Source: Collybiopsis luxurians FD-317 M1 (lineage: Eukaryota > Basidiomycota > Agaricomycetes > Agaricales > Omphalotaceae). Taken from it: a stretch of 64,000 bases of DNA. The notes under the pieces were generated by a model, which saw nothing but the letters and a program-made list of their open reading frames with translations, ran no database searches and was not told the origin of the DNA. The position numbers were made by a program, and so were the translations under genes. The stretch lies in NCBI GenBank assembly GCA_000827265.1, contig KN834844.1, forward strand, positions 140,706 to 204,705. Direction: 5' to 3'. This document shows positions 1-11,244 of the stretch, in pieces (the stretch's first letter is position 1; each line of letters begins with the position of its first letter).

Positions 1-122
1 AAAGTAAGGTTGGGCTTCGAATGGTGGAAGATCAACTATCGAAAGGGGAAAACAAAACAAAAAAAAGAAACAACGTTAGATATGCAGACATGATACACAG
101 CCGAACAAAGATAAACCGGTCG

Positions 123-2489
123 TCAACTAACCTTCGACCTAGCACCCCTCCGCCCCTGTCCTCCTCCCCCTCCCTGACACCTCACCTTGACCCTTCCCCG
201 TCCATCCAACTTCCCCTCCCCAAGACTTACCCCAGGCACCTCCTCATCCCCTTTCACATCCTCGTCCCCATCCCCATCCCCATCTTCCTCCTCATCCTCC
301 TCATCCTCATCTTCTTCAGCCGTAGACGTATGGATCCCCTCCGCAGCCCTCCGGATCGCCTTGCGCGCGTTGAGCGTGGCGAGGAGGGAGTTGGTGTATA
401 CTGTTGAAAAGGAGTTAGTAATAGAGTAACGAAAAAAGGAGGAAGAACAAAAAGAAGGAAAAAAAAGAAACAAAAAAAAAACAAATCCGTTTTCGTCCAT
501 ATGTACAAAATCACCAACGTGATGCTATACACCACCAATCGAGAATACTCCTGAAGGAGGAAGAAGGAAGAAGAGGAGCACGGAAAACGAAACGACACAA
601 AAAGAAAACAAACACTCACACCGACCCATAGAGAAAAAAAACGAAATATAAATAAACGTGTTGGGCGCAGCGAGGATCTACCGCCACATAAACATGCATC
701 CATCAGAATCGACATTCGCTACGTTCGTACACGGTACGTATACGCACCGAGATGAGAGAGGCTACAGCGCAGAGACTGTACAACGTGAACAAAAAAAGAG
801 TCGATTAAGCAATCAGAGCCACGAACAAAAGTGCAATCGCACAACTCACCTCGTCAAAGCACCCGTATTAACGGCGAAAATCGTCTATACCAACCATGAT
901 AATCATCATCATCATCATCAACGGGTACTCGAGGACAAACCGAAACTCACGAGTTTGTTAATCATCGTATCGGACCTACACCCACACAACACACAACACA
1001 AACACACGTCAATTCCATTCCATAGCGCCATGCACACCAAAAACACAAACGAAAACCATCAGAAAACACTCACTTCCTAAACCCAGTCTTTGACCTCTGC
1101 AACAACAATGTCAAGATCCCCGCGATCAAAAGGTCTCCAGCCGCGGCGAGGGCGTTGACGGTGACGGAGAGACCCTGAATTCCGGAAGGACATCAGAATC
1201 AAAGGACGTTGACAACGTATTGAGGAAGACAGAGGGGGGAGAGAGGATAGGGCGCTGCTCACCTTGAGTTCCGCAGCGAGCTGTTCGAACGTCTTGACAC
1301 GTACAAGTCTAAGCAAGGAGCCGAACGAACGATTAGCCCATCTCGTATCGTATCGTCAAAAGTAAAGAGAGGGGACATACGAGATAATCGCAAAAGCTTT
1401 TTATTTTCGCTCATCGTTAGCCGCGCGCAAGAACATTGAAATAAACGCGAACCCATGACACACGCTGGAATACACGAGCGAGGAGGGAAGGACGGAGGGC
1501 CAAGTCAACAACAACAACACGGAAGAGGAACCAGACTAAAGAAAGCACGTACCGAATTCCGCAAGTACGAAGGAGACCTAGAAGCAAAAAAAAGTAACAG
1601 GTCGATCGGTCAAGCCGAAAAGAAAGAAAGAAAAGAAAGGAAGGAAAGTCAACGTACAACCACACCCGTTAACCAGATTCTAGTCCCGCTCACTAGAAGA
1701 GCTGGGTCGTTAGTGGATTTGTCGGCCGTGAAGGAGAAGGAATTCCGACACGTACGTTTCCAAATCCGGTACGTCAAGAAACTAAAGGACGGCCTATACG
1801 TAAAACGACTCGGTATTTGAGAGCGGAGGGGACGTACCATTGTACAGAGAAGGCAGTGAGACCCTACGAATAAAATTGACTATTGGAACAAGGGTATGAA
1901 CGTTTGAAGGGACTAGCGTACATTGAACAACACCTCAGCCTAAGAGAGGCTACGTAAATAACAAGCAAGGAGCATTCAACTCGAGCATGGCGTACCAACA
2001 GACTCCTAGCACACCATACGATGAGAGATGAAAAATCGGCCAGGGAAGAGGAGAACTCACCAAACGACAGTGGCGAGCTTGGCAGACTGCTGGTAAAAGG
2101 TGACGAGGTATACATAGCCTACAAGAAAAAACCTCCGTCAACACCCAAACGTCAAATATAAACTTTTGTCGTCGTTACCGGTATGGGTAATGAGAGCCTG
2201 GTGGATGAAATCGAACGACAAGACTGCAGCGACGAGGGAGCGAAGAGGCCAGTGGTCCTTGTGGTGTGAGAAGTAATACCATCCTTGGATGGCCGATACT
2301 GTAACCAGTTAGGTGAGATACGGCACTCGAGGACGTTGAAGAAGGGTAGAGGACCTCCGAGTAAAAGAGCAGCAACAGTGATCCCGATGTACGCAGCGCC
2401 GAACCTGAAAAATCACAGATGCGGGAGCCGTTCAATGACGAAATGTAAAAAAAACCATACGTTTCGTTCATTGAACCGAGAGACTCCAT
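123..2489 (-). CDS. DUF6534-type seven-helix membrane protein, gene A (intact, 18 exons, 333 aa)
   Basis: Exons (minus) are 2489-2461, 2404-2355, 2298-2179, 2118-2061, 2005-1996, 1939-1922, 1863-1838, 1781-1756, 1692-1658, 1577-1549, 1464-1435, 1308-1263, 1174-1074, 975-951, 884-850, 775-748, 677-620 and 400-123. All phases agree and give 333 residues. Family signatures are the N-terminal FGAAYIGITVAALLLG, DFIHQALITHTG in the second helix pair, FLTYRIWK, an RVKTFEQLAAELK linker, RSKTGFRKSD, AVNTGALTS and the closing LYTNSLLATLNAR. An acidic Asp/Glu-rich tail of about 60 residues follows, coded by a GAGGAT-like simple repeat. The start MESLGSMNET was chosen because only this ATG joins in phase to the first helix. 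Exon 5 has 10 nt and exon 6 has 18 nt. The donor of exon 11 (GTTCTT) is weak. The molecular function of the family is not known. Five broken relatives lie downstream. Confidence 0.85.
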
Positions 2490-4855
2490 CTTGAAACGAA
2501 GGGCGGAAAACCTAAACGCAAGAGAAACGATGAGGGAGAAACGAAGGAAAGAAAGAAAAAAAGCGGAGACTGAAAAAAAAAGCACGGACCCACAAAGAAG
2601 TGGGAATAAACCGTAGAGAAGCAGGGGAAGAGTAGAGAAACGGACAGCAGACCAATCAAACAATCTGGGGAGCTTACCGTATTCGGTCTTCGAAATTCTC
2701 GATCCGCCAGGCACCCCCCACAACGCCACCCCTTCAACATTTTTTTTTCTTCCTTTTAAATATCTCGACTCGTTCACGGCTCATATCGACGATCATCATT
2801 TGGCTGTATCTGGCTGTAAGCCTGCATTTATCAACCTGGGTTCATCCTCTCGCTCGTGCTTTGCTCCGATCTGTGACTGGAGGAGGCTCCGAAGACGTAA
2901 AATATGAAATTTGGTTCAGGCGAGTGATGGATCAATGACAGAGAAGGAAAGAGAAGCAAGCCTGTTACGTTTGTCACGAATGACGCGAGGCAGCGCGTTC
3001 TGTGACTGTAACGTTCAAGTCAACGTTAAACGTTAACGTTGCACGGCGCTGGTGCATGTCTCCTCTCAACTATAAATTAGTGCTTTAAGAGTTCTAGCTA
3101 TGATATATACAGCAAGTCAAACAGCTCTTTTTGCCCAACGTCGAATGGGATCTCATTATTTTTATTTCGGAGATCCCCGAAGCTGCGTTCTTCTTCTCGC
3201 CGACGGCACCATGCGCTCTCATTCAAAAAGATTCGAAAGCAGATCTCTCCCTAAATCCATAATCTTCAAGTAAATCTCTCTATCTCTGCCTGCCTTCTCG
3301 AATCATTTGGTGACGCACATACATACCAGTTTACATTTCCCGACTGCGACGGCATATACATTTCAACACTCTATTCTTCACCGAATTTCTCTATTTTCCG
3401 TAGGACCTGCAAGTTGAGGACACACGACCAAAAGATATTGACAAACCCACCTCCAAAGCCACCCGATCCAGTTACTGAGTTAGCCACCGAATTGGTGGTA
3501 TCGCGTCATACCAATGCATCACCGGTGTCTCCTCCCAAATCAATACGTCCATTGTTTACTTTTTGAACACCTCCAAGTTCTCGGTACGGTACACCGCTCA
3601 TCTACTTACCTCCTCAAATCAAATGAATTCAGCTTCCAGTCTACTTCTCCCCTCGAACTTTCTCCATACTTATTTACAAATTTCAAACCCAGCACCAATC
3701 GTCATTAGGACCTGATCGCCCTCCCGACAACTGTTTTGCTATCCCGTCCAAACTCCGCCCATCGTTCATACAAGACTCGTCCCTCCGGTATTCTGTCTTC
3801 AACACGAAAGCCTTTTTCGACTCCCCCACTGCGCGGGAGTGACTCAACCTTACTTTGCAGGTTTGAATAACAATTATCCCTCGAGGAACAAGGAGTGACT
3901 GACTCGGGAGGTTCACGAAGGGAGGTCCGTGTGCTCGTTCGTTCCCTCGGCAGCTATTCACAGCATAACCTACCTACTTATTGATTCCGATTCCGAGATC
4001 CAAATCTCAGGATAACATAGGATATACTCAGTGCGATACACTGTACTCGACGATCACTACCTACCCTAGTACCCGCTTCGATCTAGGTATCCTCAAACTC
4101 AATCGATTCCGGATCTCCCTTTACTACAATCTATGATCCCAGCTAAAGTTGGTGATATCCATTGAAAAAAAAAAACAAAAAAATCTTCAGTGGATGAGTA
4201 TAGGGGGGTGAGATGGTAATGTTCCATTACTTCCAGCACCCCAAACTCTGGTATGATCAAGACAGCTCAAGGCCTAATTTATATACTGCATGTTGACTCA
4301 TGATGAATTACAATGACTGTACTATTATGGAAATAATTGATTTTTGAAAATAATCCCTTTAATGCAGATGTGCATTGTCAGGATCTGTGCACATCTGCAG
4401 AACTAGAGCTCACACTCATAACTCGGGAGTCCATGGTAGAGATTGATTCATATCAGTTTCATAGCATATACTCTGTACAAGCTAGCCGCTACATAGAATG
4501 CTGTAAGTTGAAGTAACTTCACATGGCATGGCATATTATTTTCTTATTCATGCATAAAAGTAACACAAAATGTAGCATAGCCTTAAAAAAAGCCCAGTAA
4601 ATAGGTATCTGTCATTAAATCAAACTTCCGAAAGTTATTCCCCAAAAGAACTCCTTCAGGCCTGATCAGGCATCTTGTGTCTCATAGCCATCATGATTAA
4701 CATGCGTAGGACAGCAATGGAGCTGCATTTCCATCCGGATGCTGCTTAATCGATGCACTTTCATGCTTCCTTCAGAAGTTTAGTGTAAGGTCATTGTATC
4801 TCATCATCAACATTATTAAGTTGCTAACCTGCACAATGTTTTACTTACTGTATAG
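2490..4855. other. Long non-coding upstream module of gene A (unit I)
   Basis: No supported gene is seen here. The stretch lies upstream of minus-strand gene A and recurs behind copies B (11.9-14.8 kb), C (21.5-22.7 kb) and E (35.4-37.3 kb). Recurrent landmarks are a plus-strand TATA-like ctataaat near 3070, AACGTT palindromes at about 3010-3040, a short hairpin CCACCGAATTGGTGG near 3484, and pyrimidine-rich blocks. Open frames in it carry stops at different places in different copies, so coding is unlikely. Confidence 0.55.
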
Positions 4856-5582
4856 TGATACGACTGATATCGCACCATAAATTTTCTGAGTTCATACTCC
4901 TCATCCAAGACAACTACATGTCTATAACATGTACAGATCAATACAAAAGTTTGGCAGTATGAACTGTGTAATTATAGAATCCCTCGACACATGTCAGTTT
5001 GCTTGCACACGGCAACAGTAGCCCATGTCCGAGAATGGGCAATTCACTGGAAAAACTGTATAATTAGCATGACAGGTACACTGGTAACTATAGAAATACT
5101 AATCAATGGATTAGTATTGAAAGGTTTTGGCGAAATAGGCTAATTAGCATTGTATGGGACCCAGGTAATGCCATTAGTCACCTCGGGGATTGACTGTAAA
5201 AGGGTGCTATTTAGTTTTTACATATAAAAGAGACAGAGCAACAAGAGAGAAGAGCAGGTTCTGACGCCCCCCTCTTTATCAGGCATTTGATCTGGTTTGG
5301 AATCAGTCTAGAACTTTGGTGCAGAGTTAAAGTCAAAGAGTGGTGTTCTGTGTTCTGTTTTGTGTTTGGTGTTTTTGTTAAACTTGATTATTGTGTTTGA
5401 ACTTGGTATTTTGGTATTGACATTGTAATTTGGATTTGGATTGAACTTAAAACTTGTGCACTCTAACTACACTACTACTACTCCAACCCCTTTTAAACTT
5501 CAACCGCTAAAGGCCCCTTTGAACTTAGTGTTCTTGGGTGTTTTTGGTGTTTGTTTTCTATCTCACCACATCCACCACAACA
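4856..5582. mobile_element. Solo LTR of a retrotransposon, 727 bp
   Basis: The element starts TGATACGACTG and ends CACCACAACA (TG..CA). It is flanked by ATAG on both sides (4852-4855 and 5583-5586), or TATAG/AATAG if five bases are counted. The homologous site in unit II (about 14805-14815) is empty and has a single ATAG. A TATA-like acatataaaag lies near 5220, as expected of an LTR promoter. No internal retrotransposon sequence is present, so a full element was probably reduced by LTR-LTR recombination. Confidence 0.75.
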
Positions 5583-5586
5583 ATAG

Positions 5587-6115
5587 TAGCACATTATGGC
5601 TATTATACTGTAAACATTTGTCTATGGCATGTTGCACAACCGATATCCAAATTCAACAATGCCTAACATTTCATAGGGATATCCGTTGTCTTGATTCCTC
5701 TTTTATCTTAGATGTGAACCCCGCTCACATTCCATGCAACATGTTACTGATCATGGAAATTGTACATTCAAGATTCGCGATAAGAGCATCCAAAACCTTG
5801 GTTACGCTAACTCAAGTTTGATTCCTGTCCCCAGATACCAACACTGGCTTACCGCCAGATTACATTATTATCATCCTTAACACACGAGCTGATGTCGTTG
5901 AATGTGTGTACAGCTATTATGCAGCAATTTATACAGTGCTGTTTCAGTCTTGATTCTGTTGGTACTGCTCAGGCACACTTTAGATATCTGTAATCAATGT
6001 TGGATGTCTGAACTTGTGGGCAGAACGTCGTTTTACTACTTTGTAACTACGGAAGAATGTAAAAAGTTTATCTAAAAACCATGGTTTAGAAACCTTTCTT
6101 ACTCTCTTGCTTCAA
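5587..6115 (+). pseudogene. Dead copy of the seven-helix gene found at 30.3-31.8 kb (unit I)
   Basis: The plus strand resembles exons 1-4 of the intact minus-strand gene at 30294-31761. Matching pieces are ATTATGGCTATTATA followed by a stop and ACATTTGTCTATGGC (functional gene: Gln then TFVYG), a region matching LSPDPNVGAPSSYI near 5830-5870, and one resembling LTDGVVVW near 5885-5915. A TAA at 5611-5613 replaces the Gln codon, and further stops and frame changes follow. The unit II copy has TAG at the same codon, so the gene was probably dead before the unit was duplicated. Exon limits are approximate. Confidence 0.6.
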
Positions 6116-6124
6116 TGAAACAAG

Positions 6125-6207
6125 ATCGGTGTCATCGCCCATAAACCACACAGTGGACATGGAGCAGCTCCATGTCCACTGTGTGGTTTATGGGCGATGA
6201 CACCGAT
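6125..6207. repeat. Perfect 83-bp palindrome with 41-bp arms
   Basis: The arms 6125-6165 and 6167-6207 are exact reverse complements around a single central A at 6166. The arm begins ATCGGTGTCATCGCCCATAA and ends GACATGGAGC. The matching place in unit II (about 15342-15424) is an imperfect palindrome with about five mismatches between the arms. Confidence 0.9.
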
Positions 6208-6660
6208 TCACGGCTCAGCTACTCCGGCTCCTGGTCACTTCGATCGCTTCCGATCAATGGCTTCGACAATCCCAGTATGACTAGCTCTGCATTTAACAAT
6301 ACTTTACATTCAACGCCAGGTGGAGGGACAATCAGTTTTCGGTTCAATGATATGACTGAGACCTTAAAAATCATCGAAAGCAATAGCTTCGGATTCAGGA
6401 TCTTTCTTTCTGGGAGTATATAGGACCGTGGATGATAGTGGACTACTAGGTACTGCCCTGCCTCAACTCAGGTCCAATGCCATCTCGATGGTCAAGCTTT
6501 AATGATCTTTCCCATCGATATCATATCCATTGAAGCGAACAACGACATGATTGCTTGCCTTCCCAACGATGTGGTCGGCATTAAGCGATCTCCAGGGGAG
6601 CACGAGCTTCATGAGATAAAGCACCCAAAATACGCATAGAGCGACACTTTGATGCATCCT
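6166..6660 (+). pseudogene. Relic of a membrane-anchored beta-sandwich ectodomain gene (unit I)
   Basis: The frame from ATG 6172 reads GDDTDSRLSYSGSWSL, followed by a Gly-rich stretch with GGGTISFRFND. A second frame then gives FFLGVYRTVDDSGL. This order (D-D-T..YSGSW, a small Gly-rich segment, then a VYGT(V)D-like strand and later a G-x-H-x-L strand) matches the ectodomain of a large agaricomycete family of single-pass proteins. Here the pieces lie in different frames, no transmembrane helix follows, and the 5' end is inside the palindrome. I read it as a relic. Family assignment is by motif memory only. Confidence 0.4.
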
Positions 6661-6844
6661 GAAACTAGTTTGCGTTCTTTTTGATCATCATTCTCCGGCT
6701 CGCTCCATGGGATAAATTGACCAAAATGTGTGCCATCTCAAGCCGAATTCCAAAATGTATCAGTACATCATGCAGGCATGAGCTTTTGTAGGTGCTCTGA
6801 AGTTTCTAACTCTCACAGAAACTTATTATGAAAAAAAATAGCCC

Positions 6845-7442
6845 AGAGTGCCACTTCGGCGCATTATAAAATGGTTTTGCCCGAGCATTGTGTACTGGTC
6901 TACCGCACGGGCTTTAAAATCTATAGGTGTATTGATCCTTCTATCTCCTGTTACCTCTATTCATTTTCTGAAGTGCTTTCTCTCCAGAAATACTTTTTCT
7001 GTCGAATTAAATGTCATCAATTTCATTTGGTTGACTTTAACATTATCATGTTCTATCTCACGTGGCTTATATTCGTACCCATCCGGTTGCTCACCTGCGG
7101 GTGTTGTTGATATCCAGATCCCATGATTCAGGTGCATCTCCTGAAACTCTGATATTCCTATAAATATTTGTTCTTCAGTGGGAAGTACGAGTCTCCCCGG
7201 GTCACTTTTGCTAAAAGTAATGATCAATATGGCGTATTTGTAGTCTTAATTCCCATTAGATTGTCAATCTGATCATTCGCATTTTCAGTCAAACTCAGAT
7301 GTCATATTCTCGACGTGATCGCAGCGTCCATATATGGACCTTAATCTACTGATGCCCCGCGACACCGAAACATATCTGTTGGAATCCTTGAACCTGCCCA
7401 ATCTGGGGCGGCTACCTTTTGAATGTTTTGGCATTTCAAATT
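6845..7442 (-). CDS. Unrecognised gene or gene fragment, minus strand (unit I)
   Basis: Minus-strand exon-like pieces are 7227-6961 (LVLPTEEQIF, GISEFQEMHL, GIWISTTPAGEQPDGYEYKP, KLMTFNSTEK), a short piece near 6915-6860 (FKARAVDQYTMLGQNHF) after a possible intron, and upstream pieces at 7434-7240 (AAPDWAGSRIPTDMFRC; ENANDQIDNLMGIKTTNTPY). Residue use and conservation between units I and II suggest real coding sequence. Frames change between pieces, which could mean introns or decay. I do not recognise the family. The gene would diverge from the plus-strand DUF6534 gene starting at 7522, with only about 80-100 bp between them. Confidence 0.4.
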
Positions 7443-7521
7443 CATATAAGTACTAGTGCTAGTTGTTAAACGTGCTTCCCATACACTTCCCATTCCTTAG
7501 TGTATTCTTTTCGCTAAGTCC

Positions 7522-9201
7522 ATGGCCACTTCAGTCGCGCCTAGTGGACTTCCACCCGTACCTCCTGATATTGCTGCTATGTAAGCTATCGACCTTCATT
7601 TTTCAATATGGTTTTGGGGTTAACCGCCCGATTTCTGCTAGTGTCGGATCCCAGGTAGTTAAATGACCAAATGAGGTCGATCTTTATCCCCGAGCATTCA
7701 ACATTGACTATGATTCCCAGCTCGTTGGAATATTCTTGACTTTCTGTCTCTACGGTGTTCTTGCAGTTCAAGCATGTATGCGGTATTTATTGCTTTTGCA
7801 ATATCTGCTTAATCTCCTTTTGTTTTAGATATCTATCATATTGCTTTTCCTCAAGATGCTTTTCGAATCAAAGCACTAGGTTAAATGGACCAAATACTGA
7901 AACATGATATTATAGCAAGCTGACACTGTTTTCCAGTGTACTCTGTTGTGGCCTTTGAAACAGCTCAAACGATTATAACTGGCGTTGAAGGATTCAGGTG
8001 GTTTGCTGCTGGCTTTGGGAACACGCTTGTAGTAGCCAAACCTGGTCTTGGTCCGCTTTGTGTCCCAATCATGGGATCTATAATGGCATTGACAGTCCAA
8101 GTATTTTTCTGCTACCGAATCTGGAAGATTCAGAAATCTGCGTGGTGGTTATCAATTGTCATTGCTGCTGTCAGTCTCCTTAGGGTCATATCTTGCCTTT
8201 GATTTACTTGTCACTTCTTCAAGGTTTCCATAATTTCCGCAGTGTCTGGAATCATTGGGGGTGCCACAGTGAGCTAGAACACCTTGACCGTAGCATTGGT
8301 ATCAACTTTTACCCTAGTCTTTTAATGAAGCAGTCTCACAACTCCAGGACCAACATACAGTTGTAAATGTGCGCTTTTACAGATTCTTTACTTATAATTA
8401 ATTTGACAATTGGAGGACTTAATAGCTTTGGCTTATTGGCGATGTTGTTGTCGATGTTAGTATAGCGATAGCAATGACTTTCCTGGTGTGTTCCTTGAAA
8501 AATTGCATCGGTATTTTGTTAACCAGTTTCTGTAGCTTCTCCGCGCAACTGACAAAAGACATCACCAGACCTTCAGGATGGTTACGAGAATAATTCAGTT
8601 GACAGTAGAGACGAACACAGTGTCTTGTGTGTAACATTCTCCACACTGCTTTATTACCTAACATTTGTTACATAGCTATTCTGGCTATTTTAACCCTAGC
8701 TCTTTATTCAATGCGTCCAGTGAGTATTCTCATGTTTTATTTCGCCGTGCCTAAAATTTCCTTTCAATGTGAAAAGAGAGTGACTTACTTCTTATGCCCG
8801 TAAGTGTTTCCCTTTGTATAATGTTTGTTGTTATCAACATTGTTGTAACTTCGGATTCGGGGACATAGTGCCATGCTCCTTGGAAAGACGTGCGTCATAC
8901 GGTCATTTGTCCTATCTGTTATTAACTCGTACTTGTAGTTATGCCAATTCATTACTCATCTCATTTAACAACCGTGCATATGTGCTCAAAGAGGCAGAGA
9001 CAGTAGTACCAACTCAATCGTCCAACGGGGGCTCTGCCATTCAGTTCACAGCTGGTCTAACAGTCAGTTCCCATACCTACCAGCTAGACTCCATTAAGGT
9101 ACAGTCTATAATTATGACAGTTTTATTCAGGGACTAATAACTGTATCTAGCCCAAGGTGTCTTATCCTGAGGTTCTGCCTGAGGAGGATGTCAAGGTGTA
9201 G
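7522..9201 (+). CDS. DUF6534-type seven-helix membrane protein, second subfamily (intact, 14 exons, 323 aa)
   Basis: Exons are 7522-7580, 7642-7654, 7721-7775, 7829-7879, 7937-8184, 8224-8268, 8318-8368, 8426-8485, 8536-8626, 8676-8719, 8777-8799, 8869-8889, 8939-9098 and 9151-9201. Phases agree throughout and give 323 residues without a stop. Signatures in order are a Pro-rich N-terminus (LPPVPPDIAAI), GSQLVGIFLTFCLYGVLAVQ, HIAFPQDAFRIKALVYSV, GFRWFAAGFGN, VFFCYRIWKIQKSAWWLS, LWLIGDVVVDVSIAIAM, RIIQLTVETNTVS, YFLCPAMLLGKTYANSLLIS followed by FNNRAY, and a short acidic tail. Exon 2 is a 13-nt microexon; exons 11 and 12 have 23 and 21 nt. It differs clearly from gene A, so two DUF6534 subfamilies coexist. 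Function unknown. Confidence 0.88.
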
Positions 9202-10030
9202 TTTCAATATGATATCATGAACTGGAATGAGGTTTCATTCACGGAGGCCAAAGATTTATTGCATTCTATCATGTATCTGGACTGGTATTATTTACATACT
9301 TTGGAAGCATTTCATTTTCAAATTGCTTAAATATAATGAATAGTAGCTACTATGTGGCCAGCAATCTGTTTGAGATACCCCAGGTTGCATTTTCATCCCA
9401 GGCAACGGAAACGGCAATAGAGATTAAGAGCCTGAGAATAGTCAACCAAATTTTTCCACTCAACTTTGGCGGGTAAATTTTTCAGAGAAGAGTTCAGTTG
9501 CCTTCTCAGTTACTAGGCTAGCCCCTCGACTTGGCCTCGAATCCTGCAGAAAGCCAACCTGCATGAAATGCCTGGAGCTGCTTACAACTGGCTCAATATT
9601 GGATCATCGTGGAAACACTAATCACGGCCCTTTGGAATGAAGTAGAAAAGGTGTCTGAAGCTTTACACTACTTCTACGAATTCAAGACACCATCCTCCAG
9701 TCTGTGAAACAGATTTTCCTTTGGAAAAGGAGAAAGACTGAAGCCATCACACGTCCCCCGAGTAACCAATTAGCATCCCAAAGGGACGAAAATTATCTTA
9801 TCCAAGACCCTTCATTCCCTTTGATAACGTAAGACGAGCCGAAAGCGAAGTCAAATCCTGGTGGAAGGAAATTTGACTTACTGCCTAATTCTGTCTGAGG
9901 CATCTGTGGTAAGGTGTGAGTGGGACCGGGACCCAAATGCGACGACGACAAGCAGAACCTTCACAGAATTGAAGTCGCAAACTCATCTATCTATTCGGAA
10001 GAAGTAAATACACTGCTCATTTGAATACAT
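9202..10030. other. Unassigned stretch between the DUF6534 gene and the next minus-strand gene
   Basis: This stretch is well conserved in unit II (18413-19245). Short frames look protein-like on both strands: plus near 9605-9700 (ETLITALWNEVEKVSEALHY) and minus near 9480-9370 (WLTILRLLISIAVSVAWDEN). They are not joined by a convincing set of splice sites. I cannot decide between a further decayed gene and untranslated sequence. Confidence 0.3.
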
Positions 10031-10039
10031 AACCTTTCA

Positions 10040-10880
10040 TCAACCAATGTCTGGTCGACCTTTGCTCGGAGAACCCTTATATTTCTCATCAAGTTTGACT
10101 ATCTCCTCCTCCAGTTTCCCAATAGCTTCAGCCGACAATACCGTGTCGAGTACAATCGACCCATCTGACAGCCTCCCAAACATCTGCACAGCATCCGATA
10201 TCCACAAATAATCTTGAGCACTCCAACCTTCGACCAATATATTTCAATTAGACGCCAGCTTGAAGCATTTAAAATGATAAGCAGAATGACTCCTTCATCT
10301 TCTCCTCCGTCCGTAAAAGCCAGAATCCCTGTTAGTCGTTTGAAGAAGACACCGACATCGAATTTTCAGAACGCATTCCGAGCTTATGAAAAGATTTGCG
10401 TCAGTTCGGTGAGTTTAGCATTCTGAATGAGCGCCACAGGTAGGAGGGTAATTGGCAGCAACGCGAGATAATTATGAGGTGAGTGAGATAGATTTACTTT
10501 GGGGAAGGATGCGAACAAATGTCGGAAAGAGGCTAAGGATTGAATCATGACATTTTTGTTAGTCAAAGGATCACCCTCATATAACATCTCGAGTAGGAGG
10601 AATTTGCAATTATTCTCTAGTTTTCGGATTTGCGAGATACTTACTTTGACGATCCAGAGGAGATGAAGAGCAGCGGAAGAGGAGCGGAAGGCAAGCAGAT
10701 GAGAGAGACAAAAACTTCACGGAGAAGCAGCTCGGTGATGTCTTTGAGGGACCACAGCAACGTTGCACTGACAAGATGAAGAAAGGATGAAAGTGCATCA
10801 ATAAGCAGTCATCTGAACGAGATTAGAGATGCGGGCGCATTGCCGTCCTAGGCTTTTTGCTCATGACATCTGCGAAACAC
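10040..10880 (-). CDS. Unrecognised multi-exon gene, possibly decayed (unit I)
   Basis: Coding-like pieces on minus are about 10685-10498 (AALHLLWIVKVSISQIRKLE, then LLLEMLYEGDPLTNKNVMIQ, ending before a GTAAAT donor) and a terminal piece 10237-10040 ending in IVLDTVLSAEAIGKLEEEIV and a Lys-rich C-terminus. A further upstream piece (WSLKDITELLLREVF, about 10800-10700) recurs in two other places. The unit II copy has about 33 extra bases near 19405-19440 that keep the last frame open (RVRKKGKDVVQ), so unit I seems to carry a deletion there. The frames cannot all be joined without assumptions. Family not recognised. Confidence 0.35.
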
Positions 10881-11244
10881 GAGATGCCCTATCAGGGCCC
10901 CCTGGAGTCTGGAAGATTTGTTCGAGAGATAAGTTTAGGAAGTTTAATTTAGAAACTTTGCTTTGTGTCGTCCCAACAGCCTGATGGGGGACGGGAGATA
11001 TAATCGGCGCAATTCAATTGATGAAAAATAACTCAGGGGTGTGAGTTCCAATAGTGAAGTGGCTTGTGCTTTTGAGCGTGCTTTATATATCTTTGGATCA
11101 ATTCTGACTTGATAATTAACTGCTGAGCTAGCAGAACATTGGGAGAATCGCTCTGCATTAAAAATTCTTAACCCACGGTTGAGCATGTATGATATACACT
11201 ATATACGGCAGTTCATTTCTGTCTAAATTAAGTGTTCTAGGACT

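Noticed and set aside
187..429. Ser-rich plus-strand ORF over the simple repeat
   Set aside because: It is the antisense of gene A's acidic tail.
2660..2777. An exon reading GVPGGSRISKTEYG as the N-terminus of gene A
   Set aside because: It ends at a good GTAAGC donor but cannot join exon 2 in phase, and copies B, C and E shift its frame. The ATG at 2489 joins perfectly to FGAAYIG, so this stretch is upstream DNA.
3683..3961. Conserved minus-strand ORF (92 codons) repeated at 13635-13913
   Set aside because: It follows from duplication of the upstream module. Composition is not protein-like, and other module copies do not keep the frame.
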